Shown in pieces: positions 47,701 through 57,389 of a DNA stretch of 64,000 nt. Position 1 is the first letter of the stretch, and the number at the start of each line of letters is the position of its first letter. Both the position numbers and the translations under genes were made by a program. The notes under the pieces are model-generated. The model did no database searches, was not told the DNA's origin, and was given only the letters and a program-made list of their open reading frames with translations. The DNA comes from DAHUXN01 sp963811805 (lineage in GTDB: Bacteria; Acidobacteriota; Terriglobia; Acidiferrales; UBA7541): NCBI GenBank assembly GCA_963811805.1, contig CAWESU010000001.1:744001-808000 (forward strand), in the 5' to 3' direction.

Positions 47701-50700
47701 TCAATCGGATTTTCCGTGTTCAGCCCAATTCGTCGTCTCGGCCTGATCCATGTAAAACTTCATCTCCTTGGCCAGTTGCTCAGCGCCTTCTTGACGGAAC
47801 ATCCCGGCGTGGTTGCCGGGGATCTCCACAGTCTTATTCCAGCCCGTCAACAGAGAGCGCCATCCAAAATAGGGATCGCCAGCAGAGGCGATAGGCCATT
47901 CGTTGCAGCGAAACAACAGGGTCGGCGACGACAGAGGCTTCGGCTTATATGTTCTCGACGCGATATGCACGATGCGCTCGAGACTATTGAGCTTGGCGTC
48001 GCCGACGAGCTTACGAGCACGATGAGAAACCCTCCAGGCTACGGGAGTTAACCTCCGCCGGGCACTGGCGACTTGCAGTTTGAAAAACTGAGGAAAGTTC
48101 GAGGCCCCCAGCTGACGAAACTGATCACGCCGATACTTCAACCGGATCGCCGTCCTTCTCCATTGCGATGCGACACGGTCCTCTGGCAGAGGAGCAGGAT
48201 TTACAGTTTCGAAAAGAAAGAGCATGGCAACCTTTTGACCGCGCAGCGTGAGCTGCCTGGCAGTTTCATAAGCGAGAATGCCGTCTTGGCAGAATCCACC
48301 GAGATAGTAAGGGCCATTGGGCTGGCGCTCACGCATGGCGTCGACCAAGTGCCCGGCAAGTTCTTCGAGGCTGTAAGGCGTTTTCAGTTTATCGATAGCA
48401 TCTTTCCTCAGAATCAGTGAGAGGAAAGGCCGGTCGGTCCCCATCTGCTCGACCAGAGAATGGAACAGGGCGCCTGCGCCTACGCAGAAAAACGGAGGCT
48501 TCGTTCCTTGGGGCTGAATGGTTGTTGCCTGTGCGATCCTCCGGACTGGATCATTGGCACGCACGAAAGCGGCAAACTGCCTAATCGTTGGCGCCGCAAC
48601 AAGCGAGGCTAAGGACAGCCTTTTCCCGAATGCACCTTCGACGCGAACCAGCAATTTCACGGCGAGGAGGGAATTCCCGCCGAGACTGAAGAAATTATCG
48701 TTACAACTTATCGGTTGTCGTGAAAAGAGCTTTTCCCAGAGCTGCACCATTTCTTTTTCGACGGCGTCCGTGGGGGCAGCGGACTCAGGCGCCGAAACAG
48801 GCGCCGTCGGCTCCAGCGCTGGCAACGAGTGGCGATCCACCTTCCCATGCCGCCCCAACGGCATTGCGTTCAAGGTTACAAATTTGTCGGGGACCATGTA
48901 GGGTGGCAACATTCTTCGCACGTACTCTCGTATCTCCATCGGCCATGCATGAGAACCATTGCGGAAAACGAGATAGGCAATGAGAAGTTTGTCGGAATTT
49001 TCTCCCGTGACGATGCAGGCCGCATCTTGCACTTTAGGATGCCTGCGGAGAATTGTTTCCACTTGGCCCAGTTCGATTCGGAAGCCGCGAATCTTAACTT
49101 GATCGTCCATCCGGCCCAGATAGTCGATCGTTCCATCCGGCAGAAAACGCGCTGCGTCTCCCGTCTTGTAGAGGCGGCTCCCGGGTTCGTCGCTAAATGG
49201 ATTACGAATGAAGCTTCCCCGGGTGAGGTCAGGCCGGTTTCGGTAACCACGAGCCAGTCCAACGCCGCCGATATAGAGCTCACCCTTGATTCCTACGGGA
49301 ACAGGCTGGAGGTTGGTGTCAAGGACGTAGCACTCCGTGTTGGCAATCGGAGAGCCAATGGGAATGGAAGTGGCCGACGAACTTGGACGATGGCGTACCG
49401 TATAGGAGGTTGTGAGCATGGTTGATTCGGTCGGCCCATAGCCATTTATCAATTCGACGTTCGGCAACTGGTCCCATGCGCGGCGTACGTGAGAAACGGA
49501 GAGGGGCTCGCCCCCGACGATGAGCTGTCGCAGGCCGCTGAAGACTTTCGGCTCCTCATCAATAATCAGGCTGAACCATGCCGCGGTCGTTGCGACGGTG
49601 GTGATATGGTGCGCACGGAGGAACTCGCCAAGCTCTCGGACCGACGGCACCTTACCGGGATAGAGGACACATTTTGCGCCGTGCAACAGCGCGCCCCAAA
49701 TCTCGAAGGTCGAAACATCAAAAGTAAAAGGAGCAAGCTGTAATATTGCTTTTGATTCATCGAGATCCACATAGCTAATGCCCAATAACAGCCGAACAAT
49801 CGAGCGATGCTCGATTTCCGCGCCCTTTGGATTACCCGTCGATCCGGAAGTGTAGATTACATAGGCGAGATTGTTCGGGCGAACGTGAACAGCCGGATTA
49901 TCGATGTTCATGTTCGCGCTTCCCGAGCCATCCAGCGGAACGAGTGTTATGCCGTCGCTCGGCACGCGTGCGCCGCTTGCTCCACAAGCCACGACAAGCC
50001 GGACTCCGCAATCACGAAGCATGAAGGCAAGCTGCTCCGCCGGATATTCCGGATCGAGCGGGAGATAAGCCCCGCCTGCCTTGAGGATCCCGAGAAGGCT
50101 GACAATCATTTCCACGGAGCGCTCGGCGCAAATTCCAACGACGACATCCGGGCCAACGCCAGACTCAATCAAGCGATGAGCCAGCTGGTTGGCTCTCTGA
50201 TTCAACTCGCGATAGGTGAGCTCCTGCTTGTCGAAAATAACGGCGCGATTATCCGGAGTGCGTTCGACTTGCGCTTCAAATAACTGGTGCACGCAGGAAT
50301 CCTTCGGATAATTGGCGGCCGTCCGATTCCACTCATACAGAATTTGCTGCTTTTCCTCCGGCGCCATGAACTCGAGGAGCGAGATCGGCAAGTCCGGATT
50401 GGCCACGGCGCTTCTGAGCACTCCATTCCAGTGGGCCATCAAACGCTGGATGGTCGAATCTTCGAAAAGATCCGGGTTGTACACCATGGGGCCGCTAATC
50501 CTCTCGCCACGATCATCCAGGACAATGCTCAGATCGACTTTCGACGTGCCGTTGGAAAAATCTTCGAGCGTGAGATCCCATTGACGATCGACGGGCGATA
50601 CGTCCGGCTCCAGGGCGAAAATGATCTGGAACAGCGGGTTGCGGCTCGGATCCGGCCGCAGCCGAAGCTCGCTCACAATTTGCTCAAACGGCATCTCTTC

Positions 50701-51795
50701 GTGATCGAGGCCGCCGAGGACTATTTCGCGCGCCCTTGCCAGCAACTCCCGGAACGTAAGATTGCCGGAGAGATCGATGCGCAACGGGATGGGATTCATG
50801 AAGCATCCCAACAGAGCCTCCGATTCGGGACTGCGCCGACATGCCGACAACCCGCCCAGAATGATGTCGGTCTGCCCGGTGTATCGATGAAGCAGAGCGG
50901 ACATTCCTGTGAGCAGTGTGGTGTATAACGAGCAGCCCGCTTCGAGACTCAAATCCCTGAGTGGCTGAATCAAGTCTGGGGCTAAGGATGCGTTGCGCAA
51001 CACCCCGCGATACGTTTGCTCCGCCGGACGTGGGAAGTCATTCGGCCAAGCCAGGATCGGAAGCTCTCCTTGAAGTTGTTGCTTCCAATAATTCAGGTGT
51101 TTGGCAGATGCATCTTGATCGGCGTGTTGTCTTTGCCAGCAGGCAAAATCGGCGTACTGAATCGGCGGGTCGGGCAGCGGGGACAACTTTCCTTCGGAAA
51201 AAGCACGGTAAAGAGCTGCCAATTCGGGGAGAAACACGCGATAGGCGGTTATCCCGTCGAAAATGATGTGATGAAACTCCATGAACAACTGATGGTCATC
51301 TTCGCTCAGGTGATACAAGGTGGCCCGAAGCAGAGGACCGCAGGAGAGATCGAACAACTCCTTGGCGTCCTCCGACGCCATGCGAATCGCTTCTTTTTTT
51401 CGCTGGTCTTGCGGGAGAGCCGTAAGGTCGACCTGCGGAATTTTGAATATGCTGGATGCCGGATGAACCAACTGAACCGGCTGGCCATCGACGACGTCGA
51501 AAGTGGTCCGCCAGATTTCGTGCCTGCGGATGATTTCGCCAATCGCCCGTTCGAGGATTGCCGGATCGAGAGGGCCCCGTTTGAAGACGGTCATCGTCTC
51601 GTTGTAGACGGGAAGATTCCCGGCTAAATTCGAATTAACCCAGACCTGCTGCTGCGAGAAAGAAAGTGGCGCGTATTTGTCGTCAGAGCGGCGCGGGATT
51701 GCGAGCGATTTTGTGCGTTCCTCTGCGAATCCGCCTCGCAGATACTCCTGGAGGAGCTGTTTCTTGGACTCCGATAGTCCGAGGGTTTCTTGCAT
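47701..51795 (-). CDS. NRPS termination module C-A-T-TE
   Basis: A 1364-residue peptide synthetase. Condensation domain 40-480 with active HHIIFDG (175-181); adenylation 500-985 with YTSGSTGNPKG, YGPTE and LGRHGKVD; carrier 1010-1080 with GGNSLL (Ser about 1042); thioesterase 1095-1364. My reading of the A pocket is D-V-F-A-I-G-G-M-L-K, hydrophobic and unassigned. The TE has Cys in GGFCQDG in place of the usual Ser and Glu in LFETVNP in place of Asp; His is in GNHAGMF. ATG 51795 overlaps the P450 stop (TGATG), so the 52011 start of the frame is rejected. Confidence 0.93.
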   Translation of the reverse strand: MQETLGLSESKKQLLQEYLRGGFAEERTKSLAIPRRSDDKYAPLSFSQQQVWVNSNLAGNLPVYNETMTVFKRGPLDPAILERAIGEIIRRHEIWRTTFDVVDGQPVQLVHPASSIFKIPQVDLTALPQDQRKKEAIRMASEDAKELFDLSCGPLLRATLYHLSEDDHQLFMEFHHIIFDGITAYRVFLPELAALYRAFSEGKLSPLPDPPIQYADFACWQRQHADQDASAKHLNYWKQQLQGELPILAWPNDFPRPAEQTYRGVLRNASLAPDLIQPLRDLSLEAGCSLYTTLLTGMSALLHRYTGQTDIILGGLSACRRSPESEALLGCFMNPIPLRIDLSGNLTFRELLARAREIVLGGLDHEEMPFEQIVSELRLRPDPSRNPLFQIIFALEPDVSPVDRQWDLTLEDFSNGTSKVDLSIVLDDRGERISGPMVYNPDLFEDSTIQRLMAHWNGVLRSAVANPDLPISLLEFMAPEEKQQILYEWNRTAANYPKDSCVHQLFEAQVERTPDNRAVIFDKQELTYRELNQRANQLAHRLIESGVGPDVVVGICAERSVEMIVSLLGILKAGGAYLPLDPEYPAEQLAFMLRDCGVRLVVACGASGARVPSDGITLVPLDGSGSANMNIDNPAVHVRPNNLAYVIYTSGSTGNPKGAEIEHRSIVRLLLGISYVDLDESKAILQLAPFTFDVSTFEIWGALLHGAKCVLYPGKVPSVRELGEFLRAHHITTVATTAAWFSLIIDEEPKVFSGLRQLIVGGEPLSVSHVRRAWDQLPNVELINGYGPTESTMLTTSYTVRHRPSSSATSIPIGSPIANTECYVLDTNLQPVPVGIKGELYIGGVGLARGYRNRPDLTRGSFIRNPFSDEPGSRLYKTGDAARFLPDGTIDYLGRMDDQVKIRGFRIELGQVETILRRHPKVQDAACIVTGENSDKLLIAYLVFRNGSHAWPMEIREYVRRMLPPYMVPDKFVTLNAMPLGRHGKVDRHSLPALEPTAPVSAPESAAPTDAVEKEMVQLWEKLFSRQPISCNDNFFSLGGNSLLAVKLLVRVEGAFGKRLSLASLVAAPTIRQFAAFVRANDPVRRIAQATTIQPQGTKPPFFCVGAGALFHSLVEQMGTDRPFLSLILRKDAIDKLKTPYSLEELAGHLVDAMRERQPNGPYYLGGFCQDGILAYETARQLTLRGQKVAMLFLFETVNPAPLPEDRVASQWRRTAIRLKYRRDQFRQLGASNFPQFFKLQVASARRRLTPVAWRVSHRARKLVGDAKLNSLERIVHIASRTYKPKPLSSPTLLFRCNEWPIASAGDPYFGWRSLLTGWNKTVEIPGNHAGMFRQEGAEQLAKEMKFYMDQAETTNWAEHGKSD

Positions 51796-53084
51796 CAGTT
51801 CGTGCTCCGTTGCTGAGTGTGCGGCGCGACGGGATTGCGTTTCTCGACTCGAATAGGCAATGCGGTTAGGCCGCGTAGCCCAAGGTTGGCTCGCCAAACT
51901 AAGGGACCCGGTTCCAGCGTCCAAACCGGAAACCGTTCCAGGAGGGATTGGAACGTGATCTGCGCTTCCATCCTCGCCAGTGCCGCGCCGAAGCAGAAAT
52001 GCGCAGCCCAACCGAAAGCCAGGTGCCGGTTGTCGGTGCGAGTGATGTCCAGGAGGTCCGGATCGGCAAATCGCTCCGGATCGCGATTGCCGGCTGCCAT
52101 AACAGCGATGACTGCCTGCCCTTTTCGAATTGGCTTGCCTCCCATTTCGACATCCTCGGGCGCAAGGCGCGAGGTGTGCTGGCTGGGACTTTCATATCGC
52201 AGGAATTCCTCCACAGCGGAAGGAATCAAAGAGGAATCGGCTCTCAACATTGCCAATTGGTCTGGATTGCGAAGCAAAGAGAGCACGCCGTTGGCGATGA
52301 GATTGGTGGTAGTTTCCTGGCCTCCCACCATTGTCACGATCAGATTCGCGATCACTTCTTCCGGGGTCAAACGCTCACCTTCGATTCTGGCGTTCATCAG
52401 GGAACTGACCAGGCCTTCGCGTGGTTGGAGGCGTTGTTCCTGCATGGCGCTTTGGAAATATGAAGTCATTTCCCGAAGGCTCTTCAGCACCCGACGAACT
52501 CGATCCGCGCTGTGTTGGTAATTGCCGAGCATCTCACCGAAATCCTGTGACCACAGTTTCAACTGAGCATGATCTTCGACGGGAACACCCAACATCTCCG
52601 CGGTAACAATGCAGGGAAGCGGCTCGGCGAGGGCTTTGATTACATCCATTTTCCCGCTGGGTTCGACGGCGTCGAGCAAAGAGTCAACAACGTCGCGAAT
52701 ATGCGCGCGCAACACTTCCACACGCTGCGGCGTGAAGGCCTGGGCGGCGAGGCTGCGAACGCGGGTGTGTGCCGGAGGATCGAGGAAAAGCATTTGCTTC
52801 AGCATGATCTCCGCAATCGGATTTAGTTCCGAAAGCCCCTTCGCGGTGAGTTCCTGTGGCGAGGGCGCGGTGTGCGCGGAGAAATCGTGAAGGACGCGGA
52901 CAACATCGGGGTACCGGGTTACGATCCAAGAATGCAGGTAAGGATCCCAGTGAACGGGATCTTCTTGTCGCAGGCGATGAAAAAGGGGATAAGGATCCGC
53001 CAAAACCTCTGGATCAAGCAACTGACAGAGGCTGAGCGGATTTGCAGACTGCATTGCAATGACTGAGGGCGTGGGTCCTGTCAT
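51795..53084 (-). CDS. Cytochrome P450 (bacterial class I type)
   Basis: A 429-residue P450. The heme segment is LAFGWAAHFCFGAALARMEA, with Cys about residue 370; the usual Gly before His is Ala. The I-helix oxygen motif is MVGGQETTTN, K-helix EEFLRYE. It sits between the A-T protein gene (16-base gap) and the C-A-T-TE gene (overlap). This placement recalls P450s such as NovI that hydroxylate the beta carbon of an aminoacyl-carrier substrate, so hydroxylation of T-bound Leu is a reasonable prediction. Confidence 0.92.
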   Translation of the reverse strand: MTGPTPSVIAMQSANPLSLCQLLDPEVLADPYPLFHRLRQEDPVHWDPYLHSWIVTRYPDVVRVLHDFSAHTAPSPQELTAKGLSELNPIAEIMLKQMLFLDPPAHTRVRSLAAQAFTPQRVEVLRAHIRDVVDSLLDAVEPSGKMDVIKALAEPLPCIVTAEMLGVPVEDHAQLKLWSQDFGEMLGNYQHSADRVRRVLKSLREMTSYFQSAMQEQRLQPREGLVSSLMNARIEGERLTPEEVIANLIVTMVGGQETTTNLIANGVLSLLRNPDQLAMLRADSSLIPSAVEEFLRYESPSQHTSRLAPEDVEMGGKPIRKGQAVIAVMAAGNRDPERFADPDLLDITRTDNRHLAFGWAAHFCFGAALARMEAQITFQSLLERFPVWTLEPGPLVWRANLGLRGLTALPIRVEKRNPVAPHTQQRSTN

Positions 53085-53100
53085 TACAGTCTATTTTTGG

Positions 53101-55014
53101 TTAAGCTTCCTCCCTTCGTTCCATCAAGAATTTGAGGCGCTCCTCGGCTTCTTTTTCCGTCATCGCGTTGAGCTTCGCGACGAGGAGCTTCTCGATCTCC
53201 TGAGAAAGCTGGGCCACAGTGGGATGATCGAAAAGACTTTTCAGGCTTAGGTCGACGCCAAACACATCGCGCACTCTGGTGATGAGCTGCGTTCCCAACA
53301 GGGAATGGCCACCGAGGAAGAAGAAGTTGTCGTTTGGATTGACTTGATCCAAGCTCAATAGCTTGGCAAGAATTCCGGCGACTCGTTGCTCCAATGGGGT
53401 GCCGGGCTCCGCAGCTACTTTCTCCCTCAAAATATTGCTTCGCTGTGGGAGCGGAAGCGCCGCCAAGTCGATTTTCCCATTCGCGTTCAGAGGGAGCGAT
53501 TCCAGACAAATAAACGTGGAAGGAATCATGTAATCGGGCAGAAAGGAACTCAGGTGGTCGCGAAGGTCGTCAACTGCCGGAGCCGACTTTATTTCCGGCA
53601 CGATATAGGCGAGCAAACGATTCTCTTTCTCCTTGCCGTATTCGCGCGCGATAACGACAGTTTCTCTCACGGAGGGATGACGTTTCAAGACCGATGCAAT
53701 CTCCTCGGGCTCGACGCGGAATCCTCGGATCTTTACTTGCTGATCGACTCGACCGAGGAAGGTAATCTGACCGTCGGGAAGAAACTTGCCCAGGTCCCCG
53801 GTGCGATATAAGCGCGCGCGGGGATCTTTCCTGAACGGATCGGGAACAAATCTTGTCTTCGTCAGTTCCGGAGCGTTGCGGTAGCCGCGAGCCACTCCTT
53901 CGCCTCCGATATAAATTTCGCCGGCTGCGCCTGGCGCAGCGGGCGAAAGCTGATCATCAAGAATGTACACCTGGGTGGCGGCGATCGGCTTGCCAATGGG
54001 TGGCAACGAACTTCCGTGTCCGTTCACGCAAACCTCTCCCGATGTGGAGACGACGGTGCATTCCGTAAGGCCGTAGTTGTTAACGAATCGGAAAGGGAGG
54101 GCTCGTGTGGGATGTCGCTGCAAGACACTCGCACCGGTCAGCAGGACTCGAAGAGCAACATCAGAAGACCAATCGAGCGATATCATCCGCTCGGCCAGAG
54201 GAGTTGGGGCAAAAGCGATCGTTATTTTCTCTGAAACCATCCAATCGCGCAGAGATTGGGGGTTCTGGAGCACGCATTGTTCCACGATGTGCACACTCGC
54301 GCCCTTGGCGAGATACGGCCAAACCTCCCAGACGCTGGCGTCGAACCCAACTCCGGCCAGATGGCTGGCCCGGTCGAGAGAGGTCACGTCGAATGCGTCG
54401 CAGTGCCAGTTCACAAGGTTGAGCAGGTTGGCATGAGTGACTTCGACCCCTTTCGGCCTGCCCAGCGTACCCGAGGTGTAAATCACGTAGGCGAGGTCTT
54501 GCGTTTGAGACCGGCGGACGCTGTTTTTCGAGACTCCATGAGAGAGGAGACGGCCATCCCTATCCAAGAGAACGGTCGCGCCAGGCATCGAGGCGAAGGA
54601 GGGTGCCACGCCGGGCTCGGTGACCAGAACAGAGGCTTGGGAGTGCTCGAGCATAAAGGCCAAGCGTTCAGGCGGATTTGCAGGGTCCAGCGGAAGGTAA
54701 GCTGCTCCCGACTTGAGAATGCCGAGCGCTCCCACAATCATTCCCAGAGACCGAGGTAAGCACAGCCCGACGACGGCCTCGCGGTTCACTCCGACCGAAA
54801 TCAAAAGCGAAGCCAACTGATCGGCAAGTTCGTTGAGTTCCTTGTAGGTCAGAGTGGCAGCGCCAGACGCCACTGCCAACGAGTCGGGCCGGGCTGCCGC
54901 TTGCGCTTCCACGAGCTCAGAAACGCACCGCTCCCCCCGGTTCCCGGGCACAGGGGCAGGATTCGCCAATGGTACGCCAACGCCAATATCGGCTGGAGTG
55001 ATTCTTGAACTCAT
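53101..55014 (-). CDS. NRPS A-T didomain, predicted to load leucine
   Basis: About 637 residues: an adenylation domain (30-530) with YTSGTLGRPKG, GFDASVWEVW, NNYGLTECT, YRTGDLG and LNANGKID, then a carrier domain with FFFLGGHSLLG. No condensation domain. The pocket reads D-A-W-F-L-G-N-V-V-K, which I recall as a Stachelhaus code for Leu. The YGPTE proline is replaced by Leu. ATG 55014 is taken as start; GTG 55080 is possible. A stand-alone A-T next to a P450 is the layout used to hydroxylate a tethered amino acid. Confidence 0.92.
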   Translation of the reverse strand: MSSRITPADIGVGVPLANPAPVPGNRGERCVSELVEAQAAARPDSLAVASGAATLTYKELNELADQLASLLISVGVNREAVVGLCLPRSLGMIVGALGILKSGAAYLPLDPANPPERLAFMLEHSQASVLVTEPGVAPSFASMPGATVLLDRDGRLLSHGVSKNSVRRSQTQDLAYVIYTSGTLGRPKGVEVTHANLLNLVNWHCDAFDVTSLDRASHLAGVGFDASVWEVWPYLAKGASVHIVEQCVLQNPQSLRDWMVSEKITIAFAPTPLAERMISLDWSSDVALRVLLTGASVLQRHPTRALPFRFVNNYGLTECTVVSTSGEVCVNGHGSSLPPIGKPIAATQVYILDDQLSPAAPGAAGEIYIGGEGVARGYRNAPELTKTRFVPDPFRKDPRARLYRTGDLGKFLPDGQITFLGRVDQQVKIRGFRVEPEEIASVLKRHPSVRETVVIAREYGKEKENRLLAYIVPEIKSAPAVDDLRDHLSSFLPDYMIPSTFICLESLPLNANGKIDLAALPLPQRSNILREKVAAEPGTPLEQRVAGILAKLLSLDQVNPNDNFFFLGGHSLLGTQLITRVRDVFGVDLSLKSLFDHPTVAQLSQEIEKLLVAKLNAMTEKEAEERLKFLMERREEA

Positions 55015-55471
55015 CGAGCTAGCCACGGAAGCTCCAAGAGCCAAGCCTGCGCTTTCCTTCGCACTGAGTCCCCATCGCACAGATCGAAAGGGCCAGAGCC
55101 ACCATTTGTAATCGCCCAGATAATATGCTGATTTTAAGCAACCCGTCCTCTAAATAGTCCAGCAACCTCAACGGCGGAGTTTGTCCACTCGTTCCAGGAC
55201 TACTAAGAACAGCAGACTCGCCTCCCCGTCGCGCGACGACTTGGCAACGGAAGCCGCATTCACTTTGTAGCAAGTACTCTTCCAAGTACTGGCTCCATTC
55301 GCGGTCGAATTCTAAGCGTCGAAATTTGAACAATTACAAGATAATACGGGTACTTAGTGCTGGCAAAGTTGCCAGCAAGGCTGGTGGCGTGCACGTTTTT
55401 GCATATTTTCGGAAAAACCGATTCTTTGGAGCGTCGTGCTTCGGCTAGGAAGAAGTACCGACGAATCCTTG
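55015..55471. other. Upstream region of the peptide synthetase operon
   Basis: This gap of about 450 bases must carry the operon promoter. It has AT-rich phrases (GATAATATGCTGATTTTAAG near 55113; AAGATAATACGG near 55339) and the 18-base inverted repeat listed separately. I cannot choose a single -35/-10 pair with confidence. Confidence 0.4.
55359..55376. promoter_or_regulatory. Inverted repeat GCTGGCAA-AG-TTGCCAGC
   Basis: Two perfect 8-base arms around a 2-base centre, in the presumed control region of the NRPS operon. Size and symmetry suit a dimeric regulator such as a LuxR- or TetR-type protein. It could also form a short hairpin. Confidence 0.5.
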
Positions 55472-55640
55472 GAAACTCAGTTAGGAAGCTAGGCTAGGCT
55501 TCCTGGGAGCGCATAACAATGAGGTCGGCACGGCGCCGCACGCCATGTTTGGCCAGTAGGTTCGAGACGGTTTCACGGTGCGTTCGGAGATGTTGAGCTG
55601 GCTGGCAATTTCCTTGTTGGACCATCCCTTTGATGTCCCG
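55472..55640 (-). pseudogene. Decayed 3' end of a luxR gene (copy 2)
   Basis: About 170 bases closely matching the 3' end of the intact luxR at 57390. On the minus strand it still reads NLLAKHGVRRRADLIVMRSQEA, but a deletion in the ACGTGGAACTTTAC-equivalent region shifts the frame and the N-terminal half is absent. Same orientation as copy 1 and the intact gene. Confidence 0.85.
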
Positions 55641-55838
55641 CCGGAGGACTCTAGCGTGCGCCCACCGAGCGTTCGGCGAGAATGCAGCGATTTCGGAGTT
55701 CCTGGTCATCAGCAGCAGCTACCAAGGTAGGAATTCGCGACAATCCTATCTCCGCGCTATTCCCTATCCAGGGAGATGCCGTCAGAGAAAAGAGCATCCG
55801 GAAAACGGTTGAGCGTGAGAAATGGGGCGGCGCTGGCG

Positions 55839-57140
55839 TTAGAGAGACCTCAGGAAATCTAAAATAGCTTGCTGATCCTTCGGGTTTAGTTTGGCGAATT
55901 GCTGGGTGACGTGCGCGGCCTCGCCCTGATGGCGCAGAATGGCTTCGTGGAACGTCAACGATGCTCCGTCATGCATCAAACGGGAGCGCAGGCGAAGACC
56001 CCAGAGCGGCGGAGTGCGAACCTTGTTTTGGGTCCGCAGGAGCTCGATGAGGGAAAAACTGGGAAACCGCTCCGGGGCGAACGTGCGGCCGTAATGCTCA
56101 GTGGTAGACATGATGATGCCGTCGCCCGTGCCCACATCGTGCAGCAAGAAATCGCTGTAGGGATGAATGGTCTTGCCGCCGAGCGCAGTAGGAATAGTCA
56201 GCGTGCCACCGTCAATCGCCGTGCCTTCGGGCGCGGTGGTCAGCGTCGGGACGTGACAAGTGGCGCAGCCGATCCTGTTGAAAAGCATCTCGCCGAGCTG
56301 CGCATCGGGAGTCTCCGCGGCCTGGGCGTCGCGCGCGGGAGCTTCGGTGGCGCGAATGAAGCGGGCAAACTCATCGATGTGCTCGAAGCCATCGGCGCCG
56401 GGAACGTCATTCGGCTCTTTCACCGTGTTGCAGAGCAAGGTGACTTCGGTGGGAAACAGCTTGTTAGTGATTCCCATCTCGTTCAAGTAGGCGTCGCCAG
56501 CGAAGGAGAGCAAGCTCGCGTGCTGATCCTTCCAGCCGAATCTGCCGACGGCGGTCTGGCCGGGAGCTTCGAGGATCGGGACGTAGAGCGCCTGACCACA
56601 GATTCTCCCTTTGCTCGTCTTGCACTGGCTGCGCGCGAGATCAAGAAGGGTTTGATCGGCGATGGCTTCGACGAATCCGTCGCCCAGAAGGTTGAGCGAG
56701 GTGCGAAAGGTGCGGACGGTTTCAGACTCGGGCACGCGCTCCTGAATCTGGGTGTTCGGGAAAGCGGCGTTGGGGCAGATGGCGCGGTCGTTGACGAGCG
56801 AGCGGCCTTTGATGATCTCCGTGCCATCCGCGATCGGGATTTCAGGATTCTGGAAATGACCATCGGGACCGAGATGTCCGACGCGCAATTCAGTGATTTG
56901 GCTCTGGCCGCCTGACGTAGGATTCTGATGGCACTCGCGACAGGATTGCGCGTTGTAAAGCGGCCCGAGACCTTCGGCCACTTGTAGGACGGCTTCGAAC
57001 GCCGTCTGGTCGCTCGCGTGAGTGGCCTGATCGACGAAGCCATTGGTCTGGTTGTCGAAACCAGTCGGTGCTTCTGCAGATTGCGGAACAACCATCACAA
57101 TGAGGAGAAAAAACAGAGTCGTGCCGGCGAAGAGTTTCAC
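55839..57140 (-). CDS. Di-heme c-type cytochrome oxidoreductase (DUF1111)
   Basis: A 433-residue exported protein with signal peptide VKLFAGTTLFFLLIVMVVPQ and two heme c sites, CRECH (about residue 65) and CATCH (about residue 300). The GLGPLYNAQSCRECHQNP and RTPPLWGLRLRSRLMHDGAS segments identify the DUF1111/di-heme oxidoreductase family, related to MauG-type peroxidases. Periplasmic electron transfer is likely; substrate unknown. GTG 57140 follows GAGAGG and is preferred to a TTG at 57191. Confidence 0.87.
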   Translation of the reverse strand: MKLFAGTTLFFLLIVMVVPQSAEAPTGFDNQTNGFVDQATHASDQTAFEAVLQVAEGLGPLYNAQSCRECHQNPTSGGQSQITELRVGHLGPDGHFQNPEIPIADGTEIIKGRSLVNDRAICPNAAFPNTQIQERVPESETVRTFRTSLNLLGDGFVEAIADQTLLDLARSQCKTSKGRICGQALYVPILEAPGQTAVGRFGWKDQHASLLSFAGDAYLNEMGITNKLFPTEVTLLCNTVKEPNDVPGADGFEHIDEFARFIRATEAPARDAQAAETPDAQLGEMLFNRIGCATCHVPTLTTAPEGTAIDGGTLTIPTALGGKTIHPYSDFLLHDVGTGDGIIMSTTEHYGRTFAPERFPSFSLIELLRTQNKVRTPPLWGLRLRSRLMHDGASLTFHEAILRHQGEAAHVTQQFAKLNPKDQQAILDFLRSL

Positions 57141-57389
57141 GGGGCACCTCTCAGATGGATGACTGCCACTGTATACTCGTGATGGACGCAAATCAACTCA
57201 ACGGCTTCAAATCATATGCTCCTGTAGGAAGTTTCGGAGACACTTAACAACTCGGTGAGTACAACAGGCACTATGACCACCTGCTGATCTTCGACCCCAC
57301 GATCGAGTAGCTGTGCGTCCTCGACTGCGCTCCTTTCTCAGAGGGGGCAACTCAGTTAGAGCGAAAAGGAGACTCCCGGCAAGCGAAAC

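Noticed and set aside
51796..52011. 72-residue N-terminal extension of the C-A-T-TE synthetase
   Set aside because: It lies wholly inside the P450 gene; ATG 51795 overlaps the P450 stop in the usual coupled form.
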